Below, piece after piece: positions 11,235 to 21,480 of a stretch of 64,000 nt of DNA. Positions within the stretch are counted from its first letter, which is position 1, and every line of letters starts with the position of its first letter. This DNA comes from Planctomycetaceae bacterium (GTDB lineage Bacteria; Planctomycetota; Planctomycetia; Pirellulales; Pirellulaceae), in contig JAHEJI010000002.1 in NCBI GenBank assembly GCA_024638965.1, positions 1-64,000 on the forward strand, read 5' to 3'. The notes beneath the pieces are model-generated. The model worked only from the letters and a program-made list of their open reading frames with translations. It did not search any database and was not told the DNA's origin. Position numbers and translations under genes: made by a program.

Positions 11235-12878
11235 CTATCCGTTCATTTTTTCGCGAATCACGGATTCACATTCTTCGATTTTGACACGAATTTGTTCCAG
11301 CGTATCCCGATCGCGTAGCGTGACCGTATTGTCATCCAGTGACTGACCGTCGACCGTAATGCAATAAGGCGTTCCCGCTTCGTCCTGTCGCCGGTAACGC
11401 CGGCCGACGGCGCCCTTCTCGTCGTAGAACACGTGAAAGCTCTTTTTCAGGTCGAGGTAAACTCGCTTGGCCAATTCCGGCATCCCATCCTTCTTGACCA
11501 GCGGGAATACCGCGGCTTTGATGGGCGCGATTCTCGGGTGCAATCGCATGACGGTCCGAGTCTGCATTTTGCCCTTGTCGTCGGGAGCCTCATCTTCGTT
11601 GTAAGCTTCGCAAAGGAAGGCCAGTGTCGACCGGTCTACACCCGCTGAAGGTTCGATCACGTGCGGTGTATATTTTTCGTTGGTCAAATCGTCACGATAG
11701 TTGAGGTCTTTGCCACTGCCCTTCCATTTTGGCTTGCCGTCATCACCAAGTTGCACCTCAAGTGGGCACGACTTTTCGTCCAACTTGCCTTCCATGTGGC
11801 TGCGCAGATCGAAATCACCTCGGTGAGCGATACCTTCCAGCTCACCAAATTCGCCTTCGGCCATAAACGGAAACGCGTACTCGATGTCGGCGGTGCCGAT
11901 CGAATAATGTGATAACTCATCTTTATCGTGCTCTCGCAGGATCAAGTTGTCACTGGAGATACCCAAATCCTGGTACCAACGCATCCGTCGATCACGCCAG
12001 AATTGGTACCACGCTTGAGAATCGTTCGGATGGCAAAAGAACTCGATCTCCATTTGTTCAAATTCACGCGAACGAAAAGTGAAATTTCGGGGCGTGATTT
12101 CGTTGCGAAAGCTCTTGCCAATCTGAGCAATTCCCAATGGCAACCGATGTCGCGTGCTGTCGAGCACGTTCTTGAAATTCACAAAGATACCTTGAGCCGT
12201 TTCCGGGCGCAGGAAAGATGTGCCTTCTTCGCCCGAAAGTGCACCCACAACGGTTTTGAACATCAAATTGAATTCGCGAGGCTCGGTTAAAGTGCCAAGT
12301 GTTTTCGCATCGGGACCGAGGACTTGGTCAAATCCGTCGATTTCGGTCAGGCAGGTTGAGTCGCCGTCCCAGCTGAGACTGTCTGCATGTTTGGATCGCA
12401 AGTTGAAAAATTTGAGGGCCTGTTTTTCAAAATGAGCCTGCTCGTCGTCGCCGGCAGGTGCCGTCACAAATATCTTTTTGTCTTTTGCTTCGACCCAACG
12501 GCCGTTGAGTTGGTCGTGTCGATATCGCTTTTTGGATTCCCGGCAATCGACCATGAAGTCATGAAACAGGTCGTAGTGACCGGAGCATTTCCAGACTTGG
12601 GGGTGCATGATGATCGTGCAATCGAGACCTTCCATCGCATAGGGTGAAGGCGCGCCGGGCAACGTGTTCACATCGTCGTGGCCGCGAACCATATCTTGCC
12701 ACCATGCTTCTTTGACATTTCGTTTGAGCTCAACGCCCAGCGGGCCGTAGTCCCAGAATCCCTGCAAACCACCGTATATTTCACTCGACTGAAACAAAAA
12801 TCCGCGTCGTTTGCACAACGAAACGATCTGTTCCATGTCTTTCGGTTTAGACGGACTTTCAACGGAAGAGTTGGTCAT
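11235..12878 (-). CDS. glyS: Glycyl-tRNA synthetase (single-chain dimeric type)
   Basis: Class II motifs, RGFLFQSSEIYGGLQGFWDYGPLG, IAQIGKSFRNEITPRNFTFRSREFEQMEIEFF. Confidence 0.95.
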   Translation of the reverse strand: MTNSSVESPSKPKDMEQIVSLCKRRGFLFQSSEIYGGLQGFWDYGPLGVELKRNVKEAWWQDMVRGHDDVNTLPGAPSPYAMEGLDCTIIMHPQVWKCSGHYDLFHDFMVDCRESKKRYRHDQLNGRWVEAKDKKIFVTAPAGDDEQAHFEKQALKFFNLRSKHADSLSWDGDSTCLTEIDGFDQVLGPDAKTLGTLTEPREFNLMFKTVVGALSGEEGTSFLRPETAQGIFVNFKNVLDSTRHRLPLGIAQIGKSFRNEITPRNFTFRSREFEQMEIEFFCHPNDSQAWYQFWRDRRMRWYQDLGISSDNLILREHDKDELSHYSIGTADIEYAFPFMAEGEFGELEGIAHRGDFDLRSHMEGKLDEKSCPLEVQLGDDGKPKWKGSGKDLNYRDDLTNEKYTPHVIEPSAGVDRSTLAFLCEAYNEDEAPDDKGKMQTRTVMRLHPRIAPIKAAVFPLVKKDGMPELAKRVYLDLKKSFHVFYDEKGAVGRRYRRQDEAGTPYCITVDGQSLDDNTVTLRDRDTLEQIRVKIEECESVIREKMNG

Positions 12879-13012
12879 TAAATTGATCCTGATTCACGGT
12901 GTCGTTGGAAGTAAAGATTTTACGCGTCCACATGAAAACGGTCTACGGCAGGCAATGATTGGACCAATTAATTTGCGAGCTGAATCACTTGACTATTAAG
13001 CTTCGAACTATT

Positions 13013-13762
13013 TCAGCCTCCGGCTCGGATCGACCACTTACCGACATCCAGCACGGGAACATTTTGTATCGTATCAATCTGGGCGCAAAACCGAATATCC
13101 GAGTCCAGTCCGATACGAACTAGATTCTTTCCGCCGCGAGCGGTTCGCATAAAATCGGCCAATTCATAGTCTTCCCTGGTAATTCGCTTTTGAACCAGCA
13201 GCCAATGGTTCAACGCCGTTTGTGCACCATCGTCGATCGACACTTCCGGTACATTTCTGTCAATTCGTTCAACAAACGCACCGGCAAACAACACGTCTTC
13301 GCTTGTGACGAATCCATCGGTTCCAGAACACAAAACGGTAATCTTCTCTTCCGCCCAGACGTCGTTGATGACCGCTTCGAGGTTGACGAACGAACCCAAT
13401 ACAACCCGCTTTGCTTGACGGCATTTTTCCATCGCAATCGTGCCGTTGGTTGTCGTTAAGATCAAGGTTTTATCCTTGATCACCTCGGGCGTGTATTCCT
13501 GTGGCGAGTTGCCGCAATGAAATCCATCGATCCTTTTGCCTTGTCGTTCTCCGCCCATTACCGAGCAATCGCCAAGTTGAACGTGCGTTTGCCGAGCCAA
13601 CTCGATGCTGGGGCAAGGAACGATACAGGCCGCACCTGCATTCAGTGCAGCGGCGATTGTTGTTGTCGCTCGCAGGATATCCACGACAATTACGACTCGA
13701 TCGACGAGGTTTTCGGGTTGCAGCGTCGATGGCAGGAAATAGACTTGCAAATTCGGGTTCAT
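13013..13762 (-). CDS. comB: 2-phosphosulfolactate phosphatase family (ComB)
   Basis: VVVDILRATTTIAAALNAGA, GGERQGKRIDGFHCGNSP, TTTNGT. Confidence 0.88.
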   Translation of the reverse strand: MNPNLQVYFLPSTLQPENLVDRVVIVVDILRATTTIAAALNAGAACIVPCPSIELARQTHVQLGDCSVMGGERQGKRIDGFHCGNSPQEYTPEVIKDKTLILTTTNGTIAMEKCRQAKRVVLGSFVNLEAVINDVWAEEKITVLCSGTDGFVTSEDVLFAGAFVERIDRNVPEVSIDDGAQTALNHWLLVQKRITREDYELADFMRTARGGKNLVRIGLDSDIRFCAQIDTIQNVPVLDVGKWSIRAGG

Positions 13763-13880
13763 TTAAACATTCGCGGAGTTTGGCGGATCATAGCTGACAA
13801 TAGCCCGTTAATGTATCTTGGTTGATTCGGTTAGCCAGTCGTCCGTAGTCAGAATCCCCAGTGCTCACTTGAACAAATCA

Positions 13881-14591
13881 ATGACCACGCCAGTCGACAA
13901 ATCCAGCGAACGCGTTCGCGATATGTTTGGCGAAATTGCCCCAAAATACGATCGCATGAATCATCTGCTTTCGATGAATGTCGATCGCTATTGGCGTTGG
14001 AAGACGGTTCGCAAACTGGCCCCTAACAAGACCGATCCAATCCTTGACGTTTGCACAGGAACTGGCGATTTGGCGTTCGCTTTTCACAAGTATACGGACG
14101 GCGCGGTGCCGGTAGTTGGCTCCGATTTCTGCTTTGAAATGCTTGAAGTCGGCCGCTCGAAAAGCCGTAAGACCGGTCGAGAGGTTAGCTTTGTTGAAGG
14201 CGACGCCCAGAATCTCCCGTTTGAAAACGACCGGTTTCAGATCGTATCAGCAGCATTCGGATTGCGAAATGTCGCCGATACGGATTTGGGTTTGGCAGAG
14301 ATGACTCGTGTTTGCAAACCGGGCGGCCAAGTTGCCATCCTGGAATTCACCATGCCCCGATCTCAACCCATCAAAGGCCTGTACGGATGGTATTTCAAAA
14401 ATGTGCTTCCCAGGATTGGCCAGCAGTTCGCCAGAAACAACTCCAGCGCCTACAACTATCTTCCGGATAGCGTTGGCGAATTTCCCAGTTACGAAAGCCT
14501 TGTCAAAAAAATGTTGGCTGTCGGCCTGTCGACGGCCAAATTTTATCCGCTGACGTTCGGTATCGCGACTTTGTATGTGGGGGTCAAGTGA
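13881..14591 (+). CDS. menG: Demethylmenaquinone methyltransferase (UbiE/MenG)
   Basis: MFGEIAPKYDRMNHLLSMNVDRYWR, FGLRNVAD; ATG at 13881 preferred over TTG 13818. Confidence 0.93.
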   Translation: MTTPVDKSSERVRDMFGEIAPKYDRMNHLLSMNVDRYWRWKTVRKLAPNKTDPILDVCTGTGDLAFAFHKYTDGAVPVVGSDFCFEMLEVGRSKSRKTGREVSFVEGDAQNLPFENDRFQIVSAAFGLRNVADTDLGLAEMTRVCKPGGQVAILEFTMPRSQPIKGLYGWYFKNVLPRIGQQFARNNSSAYNYLPDSVGEFPSYESLVKKMLAVGLSTAKFYPLTFGIATLYVGVK

Positions 14592-15184
14592 ATCATCCGG
14601 TTGTTTTGGCGATTTCCGGCGCGAGCGGCGTCATCTACGGTCAGCGACTGCTGGAAGTCTTAATCGCGGCGGGTATCGAAGTACATCTCACGATCAGTGA
14701 TTCAGCTCGCCTGATTTTGGATCACGAACTCGGGATCAAAGTCGATCTGAAGCAGTTTGAGCTGACTCAGTTGCTGCCCCATCTCAGCGGTGACGCAAAC
14801 GTGGTCTACCATCATTACCAGGACTTCATGACTCCGATTGCGAGTGGCTCGCACAAAACATCCGCGATGGTGGTCTGTCCTTGCAGCGGTAGCACGCTCA
14901 GCGGCATTGCCACTGCGGCCGGGAAAAACCTGATCCAGCGAGCCGCAGATGTGCATTTAAAAGAACGCCGCCCGTTGATTTTGGTTACTCGGGAAACACC
15001 GTTGTCGTTAATTCAGATTCAGAATATGGAACGTGTGTGCAGCGCTGGCGGGACCATCATGCCAGCTTCTCCGGGTTTCTACCACGGTTGCGAATCGGTC
15101 ACCGATCTGGTCGATTTTATGGTGGCGCGTGTCGCCGATCATCTTGATATCGAAAATCAGCTTATCAAGCGATGGGGATCGTAA
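14588..15184 (+). CDS. ubiX: UbiX family flavin prenyltransferase
   Basis: AISGASGVIYGQRLLE, CPCSGSTLSGIA, RRPLILVTRETPL; GTG start overlaps menG stop. Confidence 0.9.
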   Translation: MNHPVVLAISGASGVIYGQRLLEVLIAAGIEVHLTISDSARLILDHELGIKVDLKQFELTQLLPHLSGDANVVYHHYQDFMTPIASGSHKTSAMVVCPCSGSTLSGIATAAGKNLIQRAADVHLKERRPLILVTRETPLSLIQIQNMERVCSAGGTIMPASPGFYHGCESVTDLVDFMVARVADHLDIENQLIKRWGS

Positions 15185-15299
15185 GGTAGTTGCAATTGTC
15201 CCAATTGCAGAGCAACACTATGTAATCAAAAACAATTGAGACAATTGTTGCTACACTGTTTGCGAACCTGACACAAAACCGAGAAATGGCAATCAGTTA

Positions 15300-16223
15300 A
15301 TGCAACAAATCAAACAGCTGCTGGAGATGATTCGTTTTAGCCATACAATTTTCGCGCTGCCGTTTGCTCTACTGGCAGCTGTCATGGCGTGGACGGCGCC
15401 GTTGATTGAATCCGCTTCACCAGGATTCAGCTGGACCGAACTGATTGGGATTTTGGTGTGTATGGTCGGCGCTCGCAGCGCGGCGATGGCCTTCAACCGA
15501 TTGGCCGACCGAAAAATTGACGCCGAGAACCCGCGTACCCAAGAACGTCACATTCCCACAGGGCGACTAACGGTGAAATCTGTGGTGTTGTTCACGTTGG
15601 TCAGTTCATTGATTTTTTTTGCCGGAACGCTTTTCTTTTTGCCGAACTGGCTGCCGCTCGCCTTCTCTGTTCCAGTGCTTGGGGTGTTGTTGGGTTACAG
15701 CTACGCAAAGCGGTTTACAACGTTGGCCCATTTCTGGTTGGGTCTGGCGTTAATGCTGGCCCCGATCTGCGCCTGGATCGGGATTCGTGGCATTGAAGTT
15801 ATGGCACATCCGGGTGACGTGATTCCAGCGGTTGTGTTGGGGTTGGTGGTGCTGTTTTGGGTGGCTGGGTTTGACATGATCTACGCATGCCAGGACTACG
15901 ATTTCGATGTCGACTCAAAACTCAAAAGCATTCCGGTCCGCTTGGGAATTGCCGGGGCGTTACGATTGGCGGCGATTTGTCATTTCATCATGATTGGACT
16001 GTTGATTCTGTTACCTTTGTTAGGCCGCTGGATTGGTCCCGATCTGGGGCTGGGCTGGGTATACTGGCTGGGCGTTTTGGCCGTTGCGGCACTTTTGATT
16101 TATGAGCATGCAATTGTGCGGCCCGCGGATCTCAGCCGCGTGAATGCCGCTTTTTTCAATGTCAACGCCATCGTCAGCATAGGTCTGTTTGTGGTGACCG
16201 CAGTCGATCTGTTAGTTATTTGA
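15300..16223 (+). CDS. UbiA family prenyltransferase (MqnP-like)
   Basis: RSAAMAFNRLADRKIDAENPRT (NDxxD-like), second Asp motif YACQDYDFDVD, multiple TM segments. Confidence 0.9.
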   Translation: MQQIKQLLEMIRFSHTIFALPFALLAAVMAWTAPLIESASPGFSWTELIGILVCMVGARSAAMAFNRLADRKIDAENPRTQERHIPTGRLTVKSVVLFTLVSSLIFFAGTLFFLPNWLPLAFSVPVLGVLLGYSYAKRFTTLAHFWLGLALMLAPICAWIGIRGIEVMAHPGDVIPAVVLGLVVLFWVAGFDMIYACQDYDFDVDSKLKSIPVRLGIAGALRLAAICHFIMIGLLILLPLLGRWIGPDLGLGWVYWLGVLAVAALLIYEHAIVRPADLSRVNAAFFNVNAIVSIGLFVVTAVDLLVI

Positions 16224-16380
16224 GGCGTTGTACTGCGGTTATCCGCACAACGGCGATTATCCGTGGACAAATTCGCCTGGGCAAAATAAACTCTTGGGCT
16301 TGCCATGAATGCAATATTCCTTTCCATGCGGCACAATGCCAGTGGCCTTACCGACATTACGGCGGCAAACGCGTTCATTT

Positions 16381-16444
16381 GTTTAACGCCCAGCCGCAGG
16401 CGTCGGCTTAAAGTCTGGACGGCGCCTGCGGCTGGTCGTTAAAC
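16381..16444. repeat. Inverted repeat GTTTAACG(C/A)CCAGCCGCAGGCG
   Basis: gtttaacgcccagccgcaggcg...gcgcctgcggctggtcgttaaac are reverse complements with few mismatches. Confidence 0.85.
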
Positions 16445-16445
16445 A

Positions 16446-16542
16446 ACGTGGGATAAGCTTCTAGCTTGTCAAGATTTGTGACCTGCCGCTTCGACATAGC
16501 CACGGGCGTGCTGTCATGACAGGCAGGATGCCTATCCCACGT
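16446..16542. repeat. Inverted repeat ACGTGGGATA(A/G)GC...GCCTATCCCACGT
   Basis: acgtgggataagcttctagcttgtca ... tgacaggcaggatgcctatcccacgt. Confidence 0.85.
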
Positions 16543-16578
16543 AAAAATAAACCTCATTCAACCAAACAACCGACTGCC

Positions 16579-17724
16579 ATGATTTTCTCAGTTGATGCTC
16601 GTCTCAAGCCAATCCAGGAAAAAGTTGAAGCTGGCGAGCGCCTTACATTGGACGACGGTTTGGTGATGTACGATCCCGATATTCCTGTCAATGATCTGGG
16701 TCAGCTGGCTAATCTTGTTCGCGAACGCAAAAACGGCAAGGCTGCCTACTACAACATCAATACCCACATCAATGCGACCAACATCTGTGTTTATCGTTGC
16801 ACCTTTTGTGCGTTCCGGTCGGACTTGCGAAGCCCCAAGGGCTATATCATGTCGGACGAGCAGATACTTGAGCGAGGTAGAGAAGCAGTTGAGAACGGCT
16901 GCACGGAAATGCATATCGTGGGTGGCCTTCATCACCAGTGTAAGTTTGATTGGTACTTGAATCACATCAAGATTTTGCACGATGCTTATCCCCAACTTCA
17001 TCTGAAGGGTTGGACAGCCGTCGAAATTAACTGGTTTGAACATTTGACCAAACGTCCGACAGCGGAAATCCTTCAAGACCTAATGGATGCCGGGCTTGGC
17101 AGTATGCCGGGAGGTGGCGCCGAGATTTTTCACCCGGAAGTTCGTGATCAGATCTGCGAACACAAGGCGGACAGCAATAACTGGATTCACATTCATCGCA
17201 CCGCACACCAATTGGGTCTCAAGACGAATTGCACGATGCTTTACGGTCACGTTGAGAAGCCGTTTCATCGTGTTGACCATTTGATTCGGTTACGTGAATT
17301 ACAGGATGAAACCAACGGTTTTCAAACGTTTATTCCGCTTGCATTTCATCCAGAGAACACGGGTTTATCTCATCTCAAGAAGCCCACTGCCTTGGATGAT
17401 TTGCGGACGATGGCGATCAGCCGCTTGATGCTGGACAACATTCCGCACATCAAGGCTTACTGGATCATGTTGGGGATTGGCACGGCGCAAACGGCTTTGT
17501 CTTACGGAGCCGACGATCTTGATGGTACGGTTCGGCATGAGTTGATCTATCATGACGCCGGTGCGATCACGCCCGAGTTTCTGTCGGTTGAGCGGCTTGA
17601 GCATCTTATTCGTGAAGCGGGTCGCGAGCCGATTGAACGCGATACCATCTATCGGCGTGTGATGCGAGACAAAACTGATCCAAAAAAATGGTCCGTTGGT
17701 GAAGAAATCGCCGTTGCCGTTTGA
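16579..17724 (+). CDS. mqnE: Aminodeoxyfutalosine synthase MqnE (radical SAM)
   Basis: CVYRCTFC cluster motif, HIVGGLHH, GGGAEIF; ORF-track start 16516 lies in the inverted repeat, ATG 16579 preferred. Confidence 0.92.
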   Translation: MIFSVDARLKPIQEKVEAGERLTLDDGLVMYDPDIPVNDLGQLANLVRERKNGKAAYYNINTHINATNICVYRCTFCAFRSDLRSPKGYIMSDEQILERGREAVENGCTEMHIVGGLHHQCKFDWYLNHIKILHDAYPQLHLKGWTAVEINWFEHLTKRPTAEILQDLMDAGLGSMPGGGAEIFHPEVRDQICEHKADSNNWIHIHRTAHQLGLKTNCTMLYGHVEKPFHRVDHLIRLRELQDETNGFQTFIPLAFHPENTGLSHLKKPTALDDLRTMAISRLMLDNIPHIKAYWIMLGIGTAQTALSYGADDLDGTVRHELIYHDAGAITPEFLSVERLEHLIREAGREPIERDTIYRRVMRDKTDPKKWSVGEEIAVAV

Positions 17725-17831
17725 TAGACTCTCGACGGAGTTGGGCCAAGTCATCCTGAGCCCTACATTCCGCAGCGCAGGACAACGTAACAGATGAACA
17801 TAAATTATGTGGATGGTTTTTGGTTTATCAA

Positions 17832-17922
17832 GTCATCTTGAAGGAGCTCTAGCGACTGAAGGATCCCACTAAGATCGACGAGAGATCCTTCCCTTCAACT
17901 CGCTCCACTCGGTTCAGGATGA
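17832..17922. repeat. Inverted repeat gtcatcttga...tcaggatgac
   Basis: Outer arms complementary; related to element at 21319-21401. Confidence 0.7.
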
Positions 17923-17950
17923 CATCTCCAGCTTGCGTTTAATTGGCAAT

Positions 17951-18169
17951 CCAACCTCTCCCAGGTCTTGAAGAGATCGACGTCTCAGCGTCGGGTGAGG
18001 GTTGTTGATTCCGCAAGGAGTCTTTTAGTTTCCCTCTCCCGGACCCTCAAGTGTCGCCGGGAGAAGGGTGTCGAGTCGCCGTAAATTAAGTGCCATTCGG
18101 GCAACGCCCCGCGCGCGGCCCGATGGGCCCGATGGGCACGCGATTAAACGAGGCATGGCGCTGTCCAAC
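17951..18169 (-). repeat. Dispersed repeat, copy A
   Basis: Reverse complement aligns along most of its length with 30957-31142; ends tggcgctgtccaa. Confidence 0.8.
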
Positions 18170-18328
18170 TAATATGCAAGCCAAATGGAAGAGAGCGGAG
18201 CGACCGAAGGAGTTCGAACTGCCCCATCGCGAACAAGCTGGATTCTTACGAATTCCTTGACCTGAAACCCGAATTTTGCAACTTGCTGTTATCATGCATC
18301 AATCTATTTACAGCGAATGGAGACAGAC

Positions 18329-19171
18329 ATGCAATTTTTTCGTTTTTGGACCAGGGCCGAAAGTTCCGCAACCGGTCGCGACGGCGAATTTAGTGTGACC
18401 TGTTTCGGATATTCCAATTCAAGCCTTGAAGATGCTCTGCGAGTCGCCGAACGACGTGCCAAGGCAGCCGCGACTGCCATGGCCGACGGTCAACTTCACA
18501 AGGGTGGCTATTACGAGGGCGAGCGACCATTCAGGGAAGAGATCGTTGACGAGTTTACCGATGATGGACAACAAATCGGCATCATCAGTCGCAACAACTA
18601 TGGTGTCTTAGTCTTAAATACACCCAACGTGTTCATTGCCGACGTCGACAAACCGAATTCTTCGCAGGGCAAATCTCTTTTCGGTCTATTCAAGAAAAAA
18701 CAGGAGGAGCCGTCTTTCGAACAACAGCTGATCGAAAAGATCGACAATCTTTGCTTGCAGGATTCATCGCTTGGGCTGCGACTTTATCGAACGATGAACG
18801 GATATCGAATCATCATTACCACGAAATTGATCCCGGCCAGCGAAGCCAATTCGGTTCGTCTGCTTGACGCACTTGGATCTGATCGACTGTACGTTTCGCT
18901 GTGCAAAACTCAAGACTGTTATCGGGCTCGTTTGACGCCGAAGCCCTGGCGGTGTGGTTTTAAAAGCCCGTCCACCAAATTTCCCTTTCGCTCCAATACA
19001 GAAGAGCAAGAGTTTCGTCGCTGGGAAAAAGAATACGAATCTGCCATTCGCGGATACGCAAGTTGCGCACTCATTGGAGATTTCGGCTCCTCGCATCGCG
19101 ATCCGATTGTTGGCAAAATCGTGCAGCTTCACGACCACTTTTCATTAGATGGTGAAAAGCCACTCGCGTAG
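18329..19171 (+). CDS. Conserved hypothetical protein
   Basis: Long ORF; motif-like VLNTPNVFIADVD, YRTMNGYRIIIT, RARLTPKPWRCG; ATG 18329 or 18317. Confidence 0.75.
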   Translation: MQFFRFWTRAESSATGRDGEFSVTCFGYSNSSLEDALRVAERRAKAAATAMADGQLHKGGYYEGERPFREEIVDEFTDDGQQIGIISRNNYGVLVLNTPNVFIADVDKPNSSQGKSLFGLFKKKQEEPSFEQQLIEKIDNLCLQDSSLGLRLYRTMNGYRIIITTKLIPASEANSVRLLDALGSDRLYVSLCKTQDCYRARLTPKPWRCGFKSPSTKFPFRSNTEEQEFRRWEKEYESAIRGYASCALIGDFGSSHRDPIVGKIVQLHDHFSLDGEKPLA

Positions 19172-19177
19172 TATTTG

Positions 19178-21280
19178 TCATCCGACATCGCTCAAATCGA
19201 GCGCTTTCCCATATCGGGCGAAAACCAATCGCCGCAAGCGCTGATACTCGGCGGCTGATAAATCGGGATCCTGGCTGATGATTCGGCGGGCATCCTGCTG
19301 CGTGGCGGAGAGAATTTTCTCGTCGCGAATGAGGTCGGCAATCATCAAGGGCGGAAATCCAGTTTGCTGAGTGCTAAACAGATTCCCGGGGCCACGCAGG
19401 CGCAGATCCGTCTCGGCGAGCTTAAACCCGTCATTCGATTCAACAAAAGCTTTCAGACGCTCGTTGTCCATCTGGTCGTCCGAGGAAGTAAACGCGCACA
19501 CAAATCCCGGATGCGTGCCGCGGCTGATTCGACCGCGCAGCTGATGAAGTTGCGAAAGTCCGAACCGCTCGGCTGACTCGATTGTCATCACCGTTGCGTT
19601 AGGTACGTTGATGCCGACTTCGACGACACCTGTGGCAACAATCACCTGAGTGTGGCCGTCAGCGAACGCTCGCAGCGCGAGTTCCTTTTCTTCAGCCGTT
19701 TGTCGGCCGTGCAACACGTCCAGCCGAAACTCTTCCAGCGGTCCGTTCGCAAGCGACTCGTACAGTCGTTCGGCGCTGCCAAGATTCGATTCGTCGCCTG
19801 AGTCGACCAGCGGCGCAATAACAAAGCCCTGTCGGCCGTCGCGTAGTTTCTTCGTAAAAAATTTCCACCATTCGGCTCGAGTGTTTTCATTGCCCAAGTA
19901 AGTGTTCACGATTGAGCCGACATTTTCCGGTCTTTCAAGAACGGACATGTCGAGATCACCAAACAGTGTCATTGAAACGGTACGTGGAATCGGCGTCGCC
20001 GTCATCACAAGATAATGTGGATCGTGCCCCGATTGTTTCAGGGAGGCTCGGCGTTTGACACCGAACTTGTGCTGTTCATCGATCACGACGAGACCCAGTT
20101 GGTTGAATTCAACTTTCGAGCTTGCAACTGCTTGAGTTCCGACGACGATGTCGACTTCACCAGCGGCGATTGCCTGGTTGAGTTTCTTTCGCTGCGCAGA
20201 CTTCAAACTGCCGGTGAGCAATTCGATTCGCACACGACTTCCGGCAAGGAGTTCAGTGATGGACCGAAAGTGTTGCCCGGCCAAAATTTCCGTAGGAGCC
20301 ATGAACGCGGCTTGGCAACCATGTGCAACTGCAACCAGCATCGAACAGACCGCCACTGCCGTTTTCCCACTGCCGACATCGCCATGCAGCAGTCGATTCA
20401 TGGGATAAGGCCGATTCAAATCGTCCGCAATCACGTCGAGTGCTTCCACTTGCGACTCGGTCAATTCAAAAGGCAACCGGCGGAGAATGCGTGCGCGAAT
20501 CTTTGGCGTCATTTCCAGTTGACGTGCGACCGAACTCGTTCGAACGCGATGACGCCGAATCGCGAGTGCCAATTGTAGAATCAACAATTCCTGGTAAACC
20601 AAGCGACCACGCGCGTCTTCAACTTCCTGGAAGTTTGCGGGAGCATGAATCTGGCGAATCGCTTTCCCGATATCACAAACCGCTGCGTGACCTCGCAGTT
20701 CGTTGGGAATGGCCTCTTCGACAAGCGGAGCATATTCATCCACAGTGCGGGCGACCATTTCGCGAATCTGGCGTTGATTGATGCCATCGGTGAGGCGATA
20801 AACGGGCAACAACTGTTGTGCTTCGACAGCAGAATCGTCGCCCTGGATCCAGGTGACCGTCGGGTGGCTCATTTGAAATCGCCCACCCACCATCCGCGCT
20901 TTGCCCTGGAACATGACTCTCTGTCCGATTTGAAATTTGTGTACCAGGAAAGGCTGGTTGAACCAGACGGCCCGCAAAAACTGGTTGTCACGTCGAAGCA
21001 AAACGTACAGAACGTGTTTGCCGGTACTTGCGACGGTGTGATCTATATCGTCGATTGTTCCCACCACGCTGACCAATTCGTCATCTACGATTTCGTCGAT
21101 CTCGGATTGCTGAGTAAAGTCTTGATACTTTCTGGGAAAGAAAAACAGCATATCGGCAGCGGTGCGCAAGCCAAGTTTCTCAAGCAACTCGGCGCGGTGA
21201 GGCCCGACTCCTTTTAGAAACTGAACGGGCTGCGTCAGTTGTTGGATCGTCGCTTTTGAATCCGTTTTGGTCATGAGCAA
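19178..21280 (-). CDS. recG: ATP-dependent DNA helicase RecG
   Basis: OB wedge domain, LLHGDVGSGKTAVA, VVIDEQHKFGVKRR, QLRGRISRG. Confidence 0.95.
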   Translation of the reverse strand: MLMTKTDSKATIQQLTQPVQFLKGVGPHRAELLEKLGLRTAADMLFFFPRKYQDFTQQSEIDEIVDDELVSVVGTIDDIDHTVASTGKHVLYVLLRRDNQFLRAVWFNQPFLVHKFQIGQRVMFQGKARMVGGRFQMSHPTVTWIQGDDSAVEAQQLLPVYRLTDGINQRQIREMVARTVDEYAPLVEEAIPNELRGHAAVCDIGKAIRQIHAPANFQEVEDARGRLVYQELLILQLALAIRRHRVRTSSVARQLEMTPKIRARILRRLPFELTESQVEALDVIADDLNRPYPMNRLLHGDVGSGKTAVAVCSMLVAVAHGCQAAFMAPTEILAGQHFRSITELLAGSRVRIELLTGSLKSAQRKKLNQAIAAGEVDIVVGTQAVASSKVEFNQLGLVVIDEQHKFGVKRRASLKQSGHDPHYLVMTATPIPRTVSMTLFGDLDMSVLERPENVGSIVNTYLGNENTRAEWWKFFTKKLRDGRQGFVIAPLVDSGDESNLGSAERLYESLANGPLEEFRLDVLHGRQTAEEKELALRAFADGHTQVIVATGVVEVGINVPNATVMTIESAERFGLSQLHQLRGRISRGTHPGFVCAFTSSDDQMDNERLKAFVESNDGFKLAETDLRLRGPGNLFSTQQTGFPPLMIADLIRDEKILSATQQDARRIISQDPDLSAAEYQRLRRLVFARYGKALDLSDVG

Positions 21281-21318
21281 ATTCGGAATAGAGCGGTTTC
21301 GAAATTATTTACAGTCAT

Positions 21319-21401
21319 TGTCATTCTGAGAGAGCTTGCGACCGAAGAATCTCGCCTGTTTCCCGTAGATTCTTCACCTCGTGCCTCGGTTCAGGATGAC
21401 A
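21319..21401. repeat. Inverted repeat tgtcattctgag...ggttcaggatgaca
   Basis: Terminal arms complementary. Confidence 0.75.
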
Positions 21402-21480
21402 AGAGCGCACACACACTCAGTCGCGCGGGAACTACCAAGGCAAATCTGCCATCATTTTAGCGCGAAACCACATCGGCTGA

